Of a stretch of DNA of 64,000 nucleotides, positions 1 to 13,000 are shown in pieces (the stretch's first letter is position 1; every line of letters starts with the position of its first letter). Below the pieces are notes generated by a model that ran no database searches, was not told the origin of the DNA, and worked only from the letters and a program-made list of their open reading frames with translations. This DNA comes from Morella rubra (taxonomy: Eukaryota; Streptophyta; Magnoliopsida; Fagales; Myricaceae): positions 36,765,546 to 36,829,545 of the forward strand of contig CM025855.1 of NCBI GenBank assembly GCA_003952965.2, in the 5' to 3' direction. A program made the translations under genes and the position numbers.

Positions 1-5
1 TGCAG

Positions 6-266
6 GTACAATTTGACTTGCCTAGGGAGTTTGTGGTTGGTTTACGTCGGTCATATGGAAAACTTGGGGCTTCCGGACCAGTTGTCGTTAAATATTTGGT
101 TATACAAACAAATCTGAGAACTCATGAACCCTTCAGTAGCCTGAACCAGAATGACCGGAAAGAGGTTGAGTTCACCACTCCTATGGTCACTAGTGGGAGG
201 TTTGTTAGGTTTCATGGTCGCTGTGGTTTAGACCTGGATTCCATTGGTCTGCTTGTAATGGCATGA
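6..266 (+). CDS. Jacalin-related lectin, last exon of a gene that starts outside the window
   Basis: The window opens on a splice acceptor (tgcag at 1-5), and an open frame runs from base 6 to a TGA at 264-266. The translation starts VQFDLPREFVVGLRRSYG and ends GRFVRFHGRCGLDLDSIGLL. This is the C-terminal half of a jacalin-type mannose-binding lectin domain: the PxEF strand, then the G-x-(I/V)-x-G-F-H-G-R strand, then the LD-x-IG end. Such lectins bind sugars in the cytosol or vacuole and often act in defence or stress. This exon shows no stop or frameshift, unlike the two copies to its right, so it could belong to a working gene. The N-terminal exons cannot be judged. Confidence 0.75.
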   Translation, partial: VQFDLPREFVVGLRRSYGKLGASGPVVVKYLVIQTNLRTHEPFSSLNQNDRKEVEFTTPMVTSGRFVRFHGRCGLDLDSIGLLVMA

Positions 267-2232
267 CCGTGCATGGTTTTGAAGAGTCAGTCAAGTCTTT
301 AGATGAAAACATTTTCTGATCGTGATTAGTGCAAGTTTTTCTTTCCCATTTGCTTTATGATATTATGAGGATTATGATACTTTTTAATTTTCTGTTCAAA
401 TTGGATAGTTTAATTTCAAAACATATAAACAAAACAGATATCGAATACTGTGGAGCCACACTAACATACAATAATTAATACAAACAACATTATAATTCAT
501 ACAGCTCATATAACTCCTAGACCAGATCTGGTAACTAATCTAAAGAAAAGTTTTCGGGAGCTCTAATGAGGACACTGGCTCCATACACTACGGCAGACTT
601 TGATCTTCGAAGCTAGACAGTACCCGCCCTTAACTCACATAGAGATCCTTTTTCTGCTCCAATTAATCAATAAACTATCTAAGAAGAAGAGAGATCGGAA
701 CACATTCTGTGAGGCGAGAAAAATCCTCACCTTTCCTAAGTAGAAAGTATTGAAATCATGCATGGTCAGGTCATCGAAGCGATAGCCGACAGTGTTGCAC
801 CATTTGTCATTCGCGACTGTTCAGCTCCTCGAGGCTTCTATTACCGAAGTTTTATTCATGTTTCTCTGTTCCTGGGGCATTGAAACGATACTTCAAAATT
901 TGTGATCCGCGTCTGTTTTGCTCCCCGAGATTTCTATTTCAAGTTTTGACGGCCCAATTTAATTGCAGCCTTTCAAATTAAGCTGATTCATGCAACGTTC
1001 CTTTAGTCGTACACCTTCTACATATATCTGTCCCGTACGTGCAGACGTAGGGAATATCGGAGAATAAAAGTGTTGCTGGCAGTTGACTCCAATTAGTTGC
1101 ATTAGAGGTAGGGATAAGCTTACTCCACACAATTTGTATTCGCATGACAATAGCATCAATAAAAAGGAATTTATTTTTTTTTATGTAAATTCAGTTCCGA
1201 AACGCCGTATATCCTCATCAAGAGTAATACTAAAAAAATAAACGGAAATCTATAGTTTAAATTTAAGAAATACATGCACTGGACTTCTTTGTCAAGAAAC
1301 GAAATATATGCATTGGGCTTCTGAGTAGCCTAATCCAATATACTATAATTATAAGCATGACAATTTATTTTTCAAATAAACAATAAATACTCTTTTCAAG
1401 ATAAGCTTAGATCACATCCACTCATCTCTTTCAATTGTGTACTTAGTCTAGATAACCAAAAAAAAAAAAAAAAATTAATTGCACTAAAAAATGAATAAAT
1501 TAGAACTTGTACTATTAATGCCAGATATGGAAATATTAATCAATTAAGCCAGCAAAATCAAAAAACATGTTGCTCTAGCTAGAAACATTAAACATACATC
1601 GCATATGGAAAAAAAAATGAAAGGTAAGACTCTAATATTCTATATCAATTTTTTTTTTTTCTAATCGGATGTCCAGACCTGTTTACGTGCACCTCGACAA
1701 ATCTTAGGACTTATGCAATCCCCTCAACTCATATAAATTGAACAATCACAGGAAGAAAGACCTTGAGGGTGACCGCATCAGTTACAAATGAGAATAGAGT
1801 TAAGGTTTTGTAAGTGTCATAACTAGCTAGCTAGTTAGCAATTATATATTTGTAATATTTTCTTTTAGGCAAACTTTGAAGGCAAGCGTACGAGCTAAAC
1901 CTACGGTTATGGGGTTCCCTAGACCAGCCGTTTATTGTAAGTCCCAATGTAAAAATACCAAATTAATAGTATAATAGGTTTTGGAGGGTAAAGGTTTCAT
2001 GCTTAAGCCCGTCCTAACTTAGCATCTGATTTAGTATCTTTTCAATTAGTAGGTCATCAAAATTATGTTTTATTCATGCTTTTCTGTTTCTGAGGCATTG
2101 AAAGGATACATCAAAATTTATGACTCGTGTCTGTTGTTCTCCTCGAGATTTTCTATTTCCAAGTTTTGACGGCCCAATTTAATTGCAGTCCATTTAAAGC
2201 TGATTCATGCAACCTTTTTTCGTACATCTTGT
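267..2232. other. Spacer with a lone lectin-promoter copy
   Basis: No convincing coding region. Bases about 840-1160 repeat the block that lies upstream of the next two lectin copies (about 2065-2300 and 6370-6590), but no lectin exons follow it here, so it looks like a stranded promoter. From about 1060 onward the sequence is the left unit of a long direct duplication whose second unit starts near 4790. The rest is AT-rich. Confidence 0.5.
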
Positions 2233-2303
2233 CTATATATCCCACTTGCGAGGAAATATAAACCCAATAAAGCGGGTGGTTCTATCTCCTCAGATTCCTG
2301 CAA
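2233..2303 (+). promoter_or_regulatory. Core promoter of lectin copy 2
   Basis: A TATA-like ctatatat at 2233-2240 lies about 65 bases before the proposed ATG at 2304. The surrounding block is shared with lectin copy 3 (TATA-like run at 6516-6525). The first exon appears to hold only the ATG, followed directly by a gtacgc donor. Confidence 0.5.
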
Positions 2304-3783
2304 ATGGTACGCTTAACAGGTTTGATTTTAGTTTGTTTAGTCATTCATGCCCGTACGCACCCATAACCCATTGCGTTTTTCTAAAGCGTATTGTTCTCCC
2401 GGTGGTTATATGCTCGTTTTCGTGATGGTGCGGGGAGCTTCGTTAAGCGTAGAGGAATCCTTAAAGATTGGGCCGTGGGGAGGCGAAGATGGAACCAAAT
2501 GGAGCTTTAAGCCAAGTCAATGTGGGTCCATCAATGATATCGTAATTCGTCATGGACGATGGAGTTGGTACAGTCGAGTACTCTAAGAGGTTTGGTTGTG
2601 AAGTTGGTCTAAATGACAAGGTTTGTGTTCCCAAGTTATAACATGTTTACCTCCCAAGTCAAGTGCGGAGAAGTAAATTTTCCACACTAAAAAAATGAAG
2701 CAGCATACTTGTTTATGTTTTATTTTCTTCAATAATGTGTAGATCGTGTTGGGTGAAGACCACTACTTGACATCCATTAGCGGCACACTTGGGAAAAGGT
2801 GGAATCTTTTTGGGCCGGTAGTGGTAACATCCCTATGCTTTTATACAACTAGAACGGAGTATGGACCTTATGGTTGCGAGACTTGAACGCCGTTCTCCTT
2901 GCCAATGGAAGATGGTGCAATTGTAGGACTCCATGGACGTGCAGATGATGAAGGCCTCCACGCTATTGGGGTGTACGTTGTGCCTACGGGGTTTCTTAGT
3001 ACTACAAGATCAGAATGCAGAATGCAGCATAAGGTTAAGTCGCGCGCTTAGATTTCTATAGTTCTTTTTTGTCTTCTAATTTTCTCTAATGGCCTCAAAA
3101 CAAATTCAAAGCTGTACATGTTGTATTTGATATATGCTATAGGTTGATAAGTCGATGATCATGGTTGTACCGCGAGAACCGGGGCCTTGGGGCGGGCTTG
3201 GTGGGAAGCAGTGGGATGACGGAGTATTTACGGAGATCCATGAACTGCATCTAGAATATGGAGACTCTGCAATTCATTCTCTACAAATAATGTACGAAAC
3301 CAAAGAAGGGAAGCGAGATTGGTCACACAGGCATGGTGGACCTGGTGGGGACAGAACTTATAAGGTAAATAAAAATTAATCTTTTCTTATTCAATGAGAG
3401 AATCTTAATGTAAATTACTGGTAACAGCTAATTGGAGATTGTCTCAAGGTTTTTGCATTTCTTTCTAAAGTAAAAAAAAAAAAAAATCTGCTTATACTAA
3501 CGGCTGTGGGCCTTTGGGTTGACATGAAGATGAAGTTAGTTCCTGATCCAAAAGAGTTCTTGGTCGGTATTTCTGGTTTTATGGGCCTGTTGAAGGAAAT
3601 GATGGCTTCGAAGCATTGCGATCTATTACCCTCCGTACAAACTGTAGTAGTCATGGACCTTTCGGCAACGAGCGGGGCGTTGCTTTTCATTCGACTTTGT
3701 CAAGCGGAAAGATTGTTGGATTTCATGGCAGGAGTAGTAGACTATATTTAGAAGCAATAGGAGTTCACATGGAATACTTGTGA
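2304..3783 (+). pseudogene. Two-domain jacalin-related lectin, degenerate
   Basis: Proposed exons: 2304-2306 (ATG), about 2435-2620, 2743-3033, 3143-3364 and 3530-3783. The first domain begins EESLKIGPWGGEDGTKW and continues HYLTSISGTLG to ADDEGLHAIGVYVVP. The second begins PGPWGGLGGKQWDDG and ends GKIVGFHGRSSRLYLEAIG. The gene looks dead. The exon 2 acceptor matching copy 3's ccag reads gcgg. Exon 2 has lost a segment and is out of frame near its end. There is a TGA at 2884-2886 where a Gly codon is expected. Exon 5 is one base short near 3577, in a run of T where the family has a Tyr codon. Exons 3 and 4 are otherwise well kept, so the decay is fairly recent or some product may still be made. 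Confidence 0.75.
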
Positions 3784-6588
3784 AGATTTTCCTTGGAAGT
3801 TTACCTTAAAATAATGTATCGCGTGACTAGCAGTTAGACATGTAGGGGGATGATAATGCTATTTAAACTATGATCAAGTTATTTTCTCTTTTGGTCACAG
3901 TGATTCTGATACAAATAAATCCTTCTCAAATTAACTTTTTTGTTAATACCTTCCAGCATGATATACATAATTGCAGAGGTGCGATTTCGAATGCAATCTC
4001 TGAAAGACCCAATAAAATGCCATGCATCTACCATTAAACCACTAAAAATTTCAGCAACATATATATTACACTTCGTGTTGATGATATTTCTAGTATTTGA
4101 ACCCTATTTAATCAATTTGGGTGTTTTTCCAAATTCTCGTCCTTTATTAATCGACACCAGCACCCAAAAACAGGAGTTCTTATTATTCCAAACGTAATAA
4201 TTAACATCGAGCATCTCAAATGGCTGGAGAGAGAGCTTTGACATCGGGGGATGGAGAGAGAGTATAACAATTTTGAAAGGCGCTTTGAGAAAATTCTACT
4301 AGTTTTAACCCACAATTTCTTCTAGGATTTGTAAAGGGCGAAAATCTTGAGAAATTGGTGAGAAATTTTTAAATTTGAAAAAGAAATTTGAGATTTGGGT
4401 AAGAGGATAATTGGGAAAAGTATAGAAATCAGAAAAACAACATTCTTGCAGAAGCATTGCAGAATAGAAGACCTTATAACTAAATAATCTTGTGGGCCGG
4501 CTCTATACTCTTTAATGTTATCCATATAAAATTTAAGATATTATGAAGTGCAACTTTTGTGTCTATCTCTTTTTCAAATTATTGTGTCTATTTCTTTTCA
4601 AATTGCATTCAAATAAAAAAATTGTAAACCATGCAGATCCGAGTCGAGGCTCTGCAATCAACATAAAAATTATGCTTGCCAATTTGCATTGCAACTTTAC
4701 CGGTTGATAATTAGCATGTGAGTTCTCCAGCTACTATAATACAAGTAGTCTTGGCGGTGGGTCTTCTATAATAATATATTCAAGTCTTGGCTGTGCAATT
4801 CCTAGCTATAACACCACCATTTAATCCCTCGTCCAATGTAGATAAGCTTAGTCCACAAAATTTGTCTTTGCACGAGAATAGGATGAATAAAAAGGATTCT
4901 TTATATATATATATATATATATATATCAGTTCCTGAACGCCGTACATTCTTATCAAGAGTAATACCAAAAATTAAAACGGAAATCTATAGTTTAAATTTA
5001 AGAAGTACATGCATTGAGCTTCTGAGTAGCCTAATCCAATATGATATTTTTAAACTTTTCTTACGCACTCAGTGGGCTTCTGTGTAGCCCGATCCAATTA
5101 CAGCCCAGTATTGAGTCTTTTATTTTTTATTTGCATTTTCCAGAAGTGATTCACTCATTGGGCGGTGAAACTTTGTGACGGATGTATAAAAATTAATTTC
5201 CTGGATTACCTATTTGACCAAAATATTGTTCTTTCTTTCTTACCGAAAAAAAAAAAATTTTTGGAAAACAAAAGTGTTGTTCGCAGGAGAGAATCATTTT
5301 TCAAATAAACAATAAATACTCTTTTCAAGATAAGTTCAGATCACATCCGGTCATCTCTTTCAATTACGGGATAGCCCAAAAAAAACAATTAATTACTCTG
5401 AAAAAATGAATAAATTAAAACTTCTATTAATGGAAGAGATGGAATTAAGGAATTACGCCAGCAAAAGCAAAAACATGTTCCTATAGCTAGCTTAAGCTAG
5501 AAACGTTAACATACATTGATTATGGAAAAAAAAGGAAAGGTGAAACACTATTCTCGTATCATTCTCATATCAGTTATGTATCATTCTCATATCAGTTATT
5601 TTTTTCTAACCGGATGTTCGGACAAGTTTAAGCGTACATATTGCCTTAGAGTTTTGGAAATACAAAAACTTCTTTTGAAGGATGGCTTTCGAAGTTTTTT
5701 TTTTTTCAAAGTAAATTTTGTCATGTTTTCTTAGACTACTCTTCTCTCATCAAAATAAAAACTTGTGAACTTTTGAAAGTCAACTTTTATTCTAAGAGTA
5801 TGCCCTCTCTCAATCTTTTATCTCTTTTAAATCAGGAGACAAGCCCAAAAGGTCAGAATTTCTTTTCAAGTTTATTTTTTTATAGAATTACAAGTACCTC
5901 TTTTACTATTATCTAATAATTCAATTAAATAACTTTATTTTTATCTTTCTAATTTATCCCTTTGAAATGTTTTATTTTAATTGTTGATCATAGATGTCTT
6001 TTATTCTCTAAAACATCATCGAGCTCAATAGGAGATTCATAGAATCATACCTTTCATGTGTTTATTTTTTGATGTATCTAAATTGAAGTTGCTCTAAAAT
6101 ATTTTTCTTAATTTTCTTCTGTTATAAATTATAATCCATATAATAATTTAATATAATAATAAATCATGGCTCCACCTCTCCCACAAAAATCGGACATCTA
6201 CGGGATCAAAAGCCTTGAGGGTGACCACATGATCAATTACAAATGAGAATAGAGTTAGGTTTGTAAGTCTCATAAGTCAAACTAGTGACTAGCTAGTTGG
6301 CAATTATATATTTGTAATACTTTCTTTTAGGCAAGCGTACGTACGTCCTAAAACTACGGCTAGGAATCCTTTTCTGTTCCTGAGGCACTGAAACGATACT
6401 TCAAAATTTATGATCCGCGTCTGTTGTGCTCCTCGATTTCTATTTCAAGTTTTAATGGCCCAATTAAATTGCAGCCATTCAAAGCTGATTCATGCAACCT
6501 TTGCTCGTACATCTTGTATATATATCCCACTTGCGAGGAAATATAAATAAAGCGGGTGCAGTAGTTTTCTCTCCTCAGATTCCGGCAA
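3784..6588. other. Non-coding spacer between lectin copies
   Basis: AT-rich sequence with no protein I recognise. From about 4790 it is the second unit of the tandem duplication. An (AT)n run lies at about 4903-4926. The stretch 3784-4790 has no match elsewhere in the window that I can see. Confidence 0.5.
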
Positions 6589-7208
6589 ATGGTATGCTTC
6601 ATATGTTTGATTTTAGTTTGTTTAGTCATTCATGCCCGTAGGCACATATAACCCATGGCGTATTCTAATGCGTGTCGTTCTCGCGATGTTTATATGTCGT
6701 TTTTGTAATGGTCCAGGCACCTTCGTTAAGCGTAGAGGAATCCTTAAAGATTGGGCCTTGGCGAGGCGAAGGTGGAATCGAATGGAGCTTCAAGCCAAGT
6801 CAAGGTGGGTCCATCAATGAGATCGCAGTTACGACGTCATTAATGTTTGATCACGTCGAGGAAGATGAAACATCTGATCTTCTAGCTATCTCATTCAAAA
6901 CTGACGATGGAGATGGTACAGTCCAGCACTCTTAAGAGTTTTGGTGGTTATGGTACATCATTAACAGACAAGGTTTGTGGTCCCGAGTTATAACATGTTT
7001 ACCTCCCAAGTCAAGTGCGGAGAAGTACATTTTCCACACTTAAAAAAGAAGCAGCATCCTTGTTTATGTTTTATTTTCTTGAATAATGTGTAGATCTTGT
7101 ACTTGGGTAAAGACCACTATTTGACGTCCATCAGCGGCACATTTGGGTATGGTCAGCAGCTTTCTGTACAAGTTATGGTAACATCCCTATGTTTTCATAC
7201 AACTACAG
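6589..7208 (+). pseudogene. Jacalin-related lectin copy 3, cut by an hAT element
   Basis: ATG at 6589-6591 followed at once by a gtatgc donor; exon 2 from 6717 (after ccag) to 6972; exon 3 from 7094. Exon 2 starts APSLSVEESLKIGPW, so the Met-plus-exon-2 join gives a natural lectin N-terminus. It keeps GGSINEIAV and the FKTDDGDGTVQ strand. The frame shifts before SFGGYGTSLTDK at the end of exon 2. Exon 3 reads LYLGKDHYLTSISGTFG and stops being lectin at about 7208, where the hAT terminus begins. I did not find the rest of the domain on the far side. Confidence 0.7.
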
Positions 7209-8776
7209 CAAGTGACGGAACTAGGAATGCAATCAAAGGGGGTCAAGCTCCTAAGAGAAAATGATAAAAAAAAAAATTGTTATGTAATGCAAAAAAAATA
7301 TCTTAGAGTTAAAATATCAAAAATTAATTACTAAAAACACTAAAAATATTGAAATACACGTACCGTACTATTTGCTGATACTGAGAGGTGGCAATTGGAT
7401 CTTACGGGACTGCATATTCTAAAAACGTTGTAAAATAACTTCATTCTCAATAGTTTCAAAATTTTCTCTCTCGATGTATGCCACCATCGAGAGGGAAATT
7501 TTTATCTCATCTTATTATGTAAGTTAGTTTTAATAAACTTTATCGCAAAGAACACTCTCTCAACGGTTGCAGTCGCAACTGGTAAGACCAATACCAACTC
7601 AATAAGCTGATAAACCAATAGATATAGTGTATGCTTTATTGTCTCAACCATCTTCACAGCAAGACCTTCAATATCTTAAAGCCCAGAAAAAGCATCATGA
7701 CTTCTCACATCATAAATGCAGTTTTGAAGTTGATCTCTAAGTACAATATGATCAATTGCTGAGAAATCTTCTGGATAAAGCTCAGCAAGACGAAGTTAAT
7801 CTCTAAGTACTTAAGCATGTTCGTTTTGGTAAAATTTTAAGAATTTTAAGTGTAGAAATAATGTTGAAATTGTAATTTTAGAGGGTTGGATTCAAATTCT
7901 AAAAATTTCACCAAAACAAACATGCCCTTAGCATCAACAAACGCTGAGAATGAGTTTCTTGGATCAAGACGTGCTATACAAAGAAATAACTCAGTACTTG
8001 CTTCTGTAAAACGATTATCCATCTCCTGAGCAATCAAATCAATAACTTGGCAAAATACTTCCCCAACCACGAATTGAAATAATGTCTTCCATATTGGGTA
8101 CAGTAATAAAATTATTCACACAAAAGGTTTTAACTTTTAAAAAAAAAAATCAAAAAAATTATATACCATTAAACAACACTATTAGTTAATAGCAGTGTGA
8201 AGTGCAAGAGATGGATTTGCCCAAATATACACTTGAAGCAAAGAATAAATGAGTTGTAAAAAAAATGTAATAACGAAAGAAAAAAAAAAGATCAAATTGA
8301 AATATGAATTTGAAAAAGGCTAGCAAAATCAATGTTCCAACTAGAGCGCACCAGGTCAAAGTATAAATGGTTAGAGGTCCTAGAAGCATGACGTGGTGAA
8401 GACTAGGAAGATAAAGGAGTACGTGTGTTAGGCTTTCTATTTCTAATTTAATGCAAAAGTTGAAAGTAGGGATAAAGTAAAAATTAAGAAATGGCTAAAA
8501 GTTAGAAGTAAGATAGTTTTTTTTTTCAATTTTAAAATTGGAAGTTCCATAATCTTTCTTAATTTTAAAGTTAGAATTCATCTCCTTTGAAATTTTGAAT
8601 TATGTTAACGGATATTTTGAGACTTATTTTTATCTTTTGTTAAGTTAAAATATTTAAATTTAAGGATTATAAGCTATTAAATATTAAGTAAAATAGAAAG
8701 TTGGGGGCATATTAAGTAAAATATCTTCCATTTTTTTCACTTTAAAATAACTCAACGAGTGATGCTGAAGCCACCT
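7209..8776 (-). mobile_element. hAT transposon remnant (Tip100-like), inserted in a lectin exon
   Basis: The left terminus CAAGTGACGGAACTAGG resembles the Tip100-type terminus CAGTGGCGGAGCTAGG. On the minus strand, 7542-7592 reads LVLPVATATVERVFFAI, the hAT C-terminal dimerisation motif. Bases 7846-8070 contain QEMDNRFTEASTELFLCIA and RLDPRNSFSAF, typical of the plant TTF-finger/hAT transposase family. The frames are separated by gaps, so the transposase is dead. The right end is uncertain; a weak terminus-like gctgaagccacc lies near 8765-8776. Sequence just inside the left end is shared with the MITE at 16326-16948. Confidence 0.65.
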
Positions 8777-10009
8777 TAGGACCAATGTAAGACTTAGCTT
8801 TCTCTTCTACAGAGTTCCATCAGTACCTCTCGTGCGTGCGGCTGCTCTACAGAGTTGCTTTTATAGATATTATTCCTCATCTTGTTGCAAAAAAGACTTG
8901 ATTCCCTCTTGTTCGTGTAGCGGCAAAGTCCCACCATCTCCTCGATCTCGATTCCGTCTTTAACTTATACCTTTCGATGAAGCTTATGATCAGAAACGTG
9001 GTTATCTTCTATTTCGGTTATTTGATTTAGCGTCAAATAAAAATGAATTTACACATATAGACCGTCAGAAAATATAATTCAAAATAATAAAAATATACTT
9101 ATTTCTATCAATTTAAGCTTTGATTGAGATAACTAGTGGATTCATGTCCGTTGTATCGGAGTCAAGGTTTTGAATTCGAGACTCGACTTCGTACTCATCT
9201 TATTTGAAGTCAGTATTACATGTGTTGGACTTACCAATTAAATGAGAATCCACCTACATATGAGAGAGAGCATTAAAAAATATAATTCAAATAATAAAAT
9301 TTATCTCTTCCTATCAACTTAAACTTTTGGGATTAATGATGGATTCACACTGAGTTTTTGCACTAAATCACATGATTTTCATCGCTTACAATGTTTGGCA
9401 TAAAGAATAATCAGTATAATCCACTCAATCTTGAAAGCCTTTCGTTGAAGGCTAATGGATGCACATATTTTGCATATTTGTATGTAGAATGCATTATTGT
9501 GCTCCATTTATGTATTTTTCTTATCCGAAATAAATATCTTGCTAATTTCTTCTATCACGATTTGTTATTAAATATTAAGTAAAATAGCATGTCTTCATAA
9601 TCATTTACCACTATTGAAGTTTAATTATGCGTCTGCGACTTAAGTAGAGTTTGCAGCAGTTAGGATCAACTACAGGTGGATGCTCTCAACATATGACCAT
9701 CAAGAGCATTGGGAAGTCCGAACGACTTCAAGACCAAGTGAGCTGCATTCTTTGCCTATGTCATCTTCGCTTCGAATATGGGGCCCTGCACTACCTCAAA
9801 CAAAAATAATTACAAGTCCAGTACTCAGTTTATCTATTTTAATACATTTTACACATACACAGATTTGTATATAAAATCAAAGTAAAATATCTCATCTAAG
9901 TGTTGTGAAAATTATCCTCCTAGCGTTGATGAAAAAAAGCATCTCATTTTGTACAATTAAATCAAGGCTTATTCAAAATGCACAAAGTAAGGTAAAATTA
10001 CTTAAGATG
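8777..10009. other. Unassigned AT-rich spacer
   Basis: No recognised gene. Two similar stretches of about 70 bases, 9067-9145 and 9280-9347, are direct repeats about 210 bases apart and may be part of a small, old mobile element. Nothing else stands out. Confidence 0.4.
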
Positions 10010-10039
10010 AGGTTTCAACAAAGAAAACCTTCAAGAAAT

Positions 10040-13000
10040 TTGATGGTTGTCCTCTCCTAATCAGAGTCAGAATCACATTGTTCGTCCGGGAGTTCTTCCA
10101 CAAAGAGATAGGTCATCGTCATCATCGTTCTCATTGCTAGAATCATCATCAATGAACATTATTTCCTCTTCACCTGCCCCTTCAATCTCTACTAGGCTAT
10201 GAATTTCAATATGCTTTGGCAGCATATCATTCCTATGCAATTCAATAATGGGCTCATCCCCCTCTTCGACTATCTAGCCATTAAGGCTAGTCGGCTCAGC
10301 CTCTTGGTAAGCGTCATCATTGCCAACATCTTCTTCTATGGATTATGATGGAGGAGCATCATATAAATTCCTTGAGGTGATATTCTGCACAACTCTCCAA
10401 CTCACACGTAATTTGGTATCATTTAGATAAAAAAACTTGCTCGCCTGAGTCGCTAGAATGAAAGGGTCATCTTCATACCATTTATATGATGTATTCACAC
10501 ATGTAAAATGCCCATCAACTTTTGCTCCCTTAGTTTTATATTTCTAATATATCCTTCATGACACCATAGAAGTCAACAATTTCAGAGTTATGCCACCCCT
10601 ACACAACCACCCCAGAATTTTGTGTTTGCCGGTATTGTTTTACCTGCTTTGGATGGAACCTAATACCATTCATGATCCTAATACCATTCATGATCCTAAT
10701 ACCATTCATGATACAACCAGAGAACAAGTGAACATTTTGATCAGCACCACATACTAGAAAATATAAATCACGAGACACCTTAGCTGGATCAGTCATTTGA
10801 AAACCCCTAATCTGTATAAATTACAAAAATATAGGTCCAAGATTAATTGTAAAAGAAGTTGCATACAAATTGATGCAAAAGCTTTAGAGTCACAAAAATT
10901 ACCCGTCCTTTGAACCAGCACGGAAACTCCACTTTGTGCCTACCATCTACTTGAGTTGGGTGATGTTTCTTGATTTCCTCATAATGTCCACAAATTATAA
11001 AAAGAAAAAGTAATAAGCAGACATAATTGTAAAATCATTTTTGCGAAAAAAAAACTAAGATAACTAAGCATACTGACCTTAGATAACTCGCAATTTCTTT
11101 GCAATTGTTTAGCACATAACATTCAACCTTTGTAAAGAGTCGATTTTCCAATCGGTGTATTCTTGAGGCTTATAGTGGATGAAGTTGATGAGAAAAAACA
11201 GAAAGACCCACGTTGGTCTGGCAGTCTTGTGGTTCAGCAATTACATTTCGATCACCTCAATTAAATCTAGTCTCAATACTCATAAGATATTGAGAGCAAA
11301 ATGTCAGTGACTCGACATCAATATTGGCCTCTGCAATTGAACCCTTTGGGTGAGTTTTGTTTCGTAGATAGCGCTTTGTTCCTCCGAGAAAGCACTTCAT
11401 TGGATACATCCATCGAAATTGTATAAACCCAGCAAGCAATGATTCTTGTGGTAGATGTATTGCCAAGTGAATCATTATGTCAAAGAAAGCAGGCAAAAAT
11501 ATCATCTCAAGCTTGGAAAAAATGGTGATAATCTCTCTATCCAGTCGTTTCAACACTTCAATATTTAATGTCTGTGAGCAAAGATCTTAAAAAAAAAAAA
11601 GAACCAAGCTCAGTTAATGTTTTGGATATATCCTTTGGCAAGTACCCACGAATACCAACAGGGAGCAACTGCTGAAGAAATACATGGCAATCGTGACTCT
11701 TCATACCGGATACCTTACCCTCATTCACATTAACACATCGGAAAATGTTGGAGGCATATCCATCAGAGAACTTAATAGACTTCAACCATTCGCAAAAACT
11801 CTTTCTTTCACTCTTCGACAATGTGTAACAAGCTAGTGGCATTAAACCATGACCATCACCTGCTTCATGAATGTGCAATGCAGGCCTCAAAAGCATATCT
11901 TGCAAATCCTTGCGTGCTTGGATTGTGTCTTTTGTTTAACCGTCAATGTTCATCAATGTCCCTATTATGTTGTCGCAAATGTTTTTTCAATATGCATAAC
12001 ATCGAGGTTGTGTCTTAATTTTAATGTTGACCAATATGGTAATTTGAAAAAGATACTCTTCTTGCTCCAATTCAACTTTTCTGGAATACATTTTCGCTTC
12101 CCATCTGATGAAATTTTTCCAAATTGCACATCTCTAACTTTCAAAAGCTAATCTAACACTTCCTTCCCATACAAATTTGAAGAAGCATTTCCATGTTCTT
12201 CGATGCCATCAAACAAAGATTGTTTTTTTTTTCTGCCAAGCATGATTTCGCGGTAACCACTGACGATATGACATATAACAACTCTTCTTGCCATATTTCA
12301 GCCTAACAGATGATGTAAATTTGTTGTATGTGGGACAAGCCAATTTAACTTTAGTGCTCCAACTAGAGAGATTTGCATAAACAGGAAAGTCATTGATAGT
12401 CCATAGTAATGTTGTGTGCATGTGAAATGTTCGACCCACATGTGCATCATATGTTTCTACACCGAATTCTCACAATTCCTTTAACTCCTCAACTAATGGT
12501 CGGAGATACACATCATTAATGCTGGTAGATCCTTTGTTCTTTGTGCCACTACATATCCTTAGCCGTTTTCTTTGACATAAATAATATCTGCAATCTTGGC
12601 TTTAGTGGAAAATAACGTAAAACCTTATTTGAAACTTTTTTGGATTTACCAGCATCTAATGACCATCTAGACTCATTCCACATGGGACATTCTTGCATAT
12701 TAATATTTTTCTTCCAAAAAAGCACACAATCATTCTTGCGTGCATGTATTTTCTCATTATTGAAACTCAAACCTTTCCTAATCTGCTTTGCCTCATAGAA
12801 AGACTTAGACAATTCTACTCCACGACTCAAATGCATCTCTCAGCAAAAGAATCAACATGTCGAAGGACTTGGTACTCCAGTTATTTATAGTTTTAATGTG
12901 CAGCAATTTAACTAAAAATGACAACTTCGAGAAGTTTGGACATGTTGGATAAAGTGGTCGTTGAGCATCCTCCAATAGTTGGTGGAAGTCAGTTGATGGA

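Larger units (their letters stand above)
1060..6340 (+). repeat. Direct tandem duplication of the lectin region (units from about 1060 and about 4790)
   Basis: Segments of the first unit recur in the same order in the second: 1100-1330 matches 4840-5040, 1380-1430 matches 5309-5362, 1490-1625 matches 5405-5540, and 1755-1900 matches 6205-6360. The lectin promoter and first exons then recur at 2065-2620 and 6370-6972. The units differ by many substitutions and indels, so the duplication is old. It accounts for the second and third lectin copies. Confidence 0.7.
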
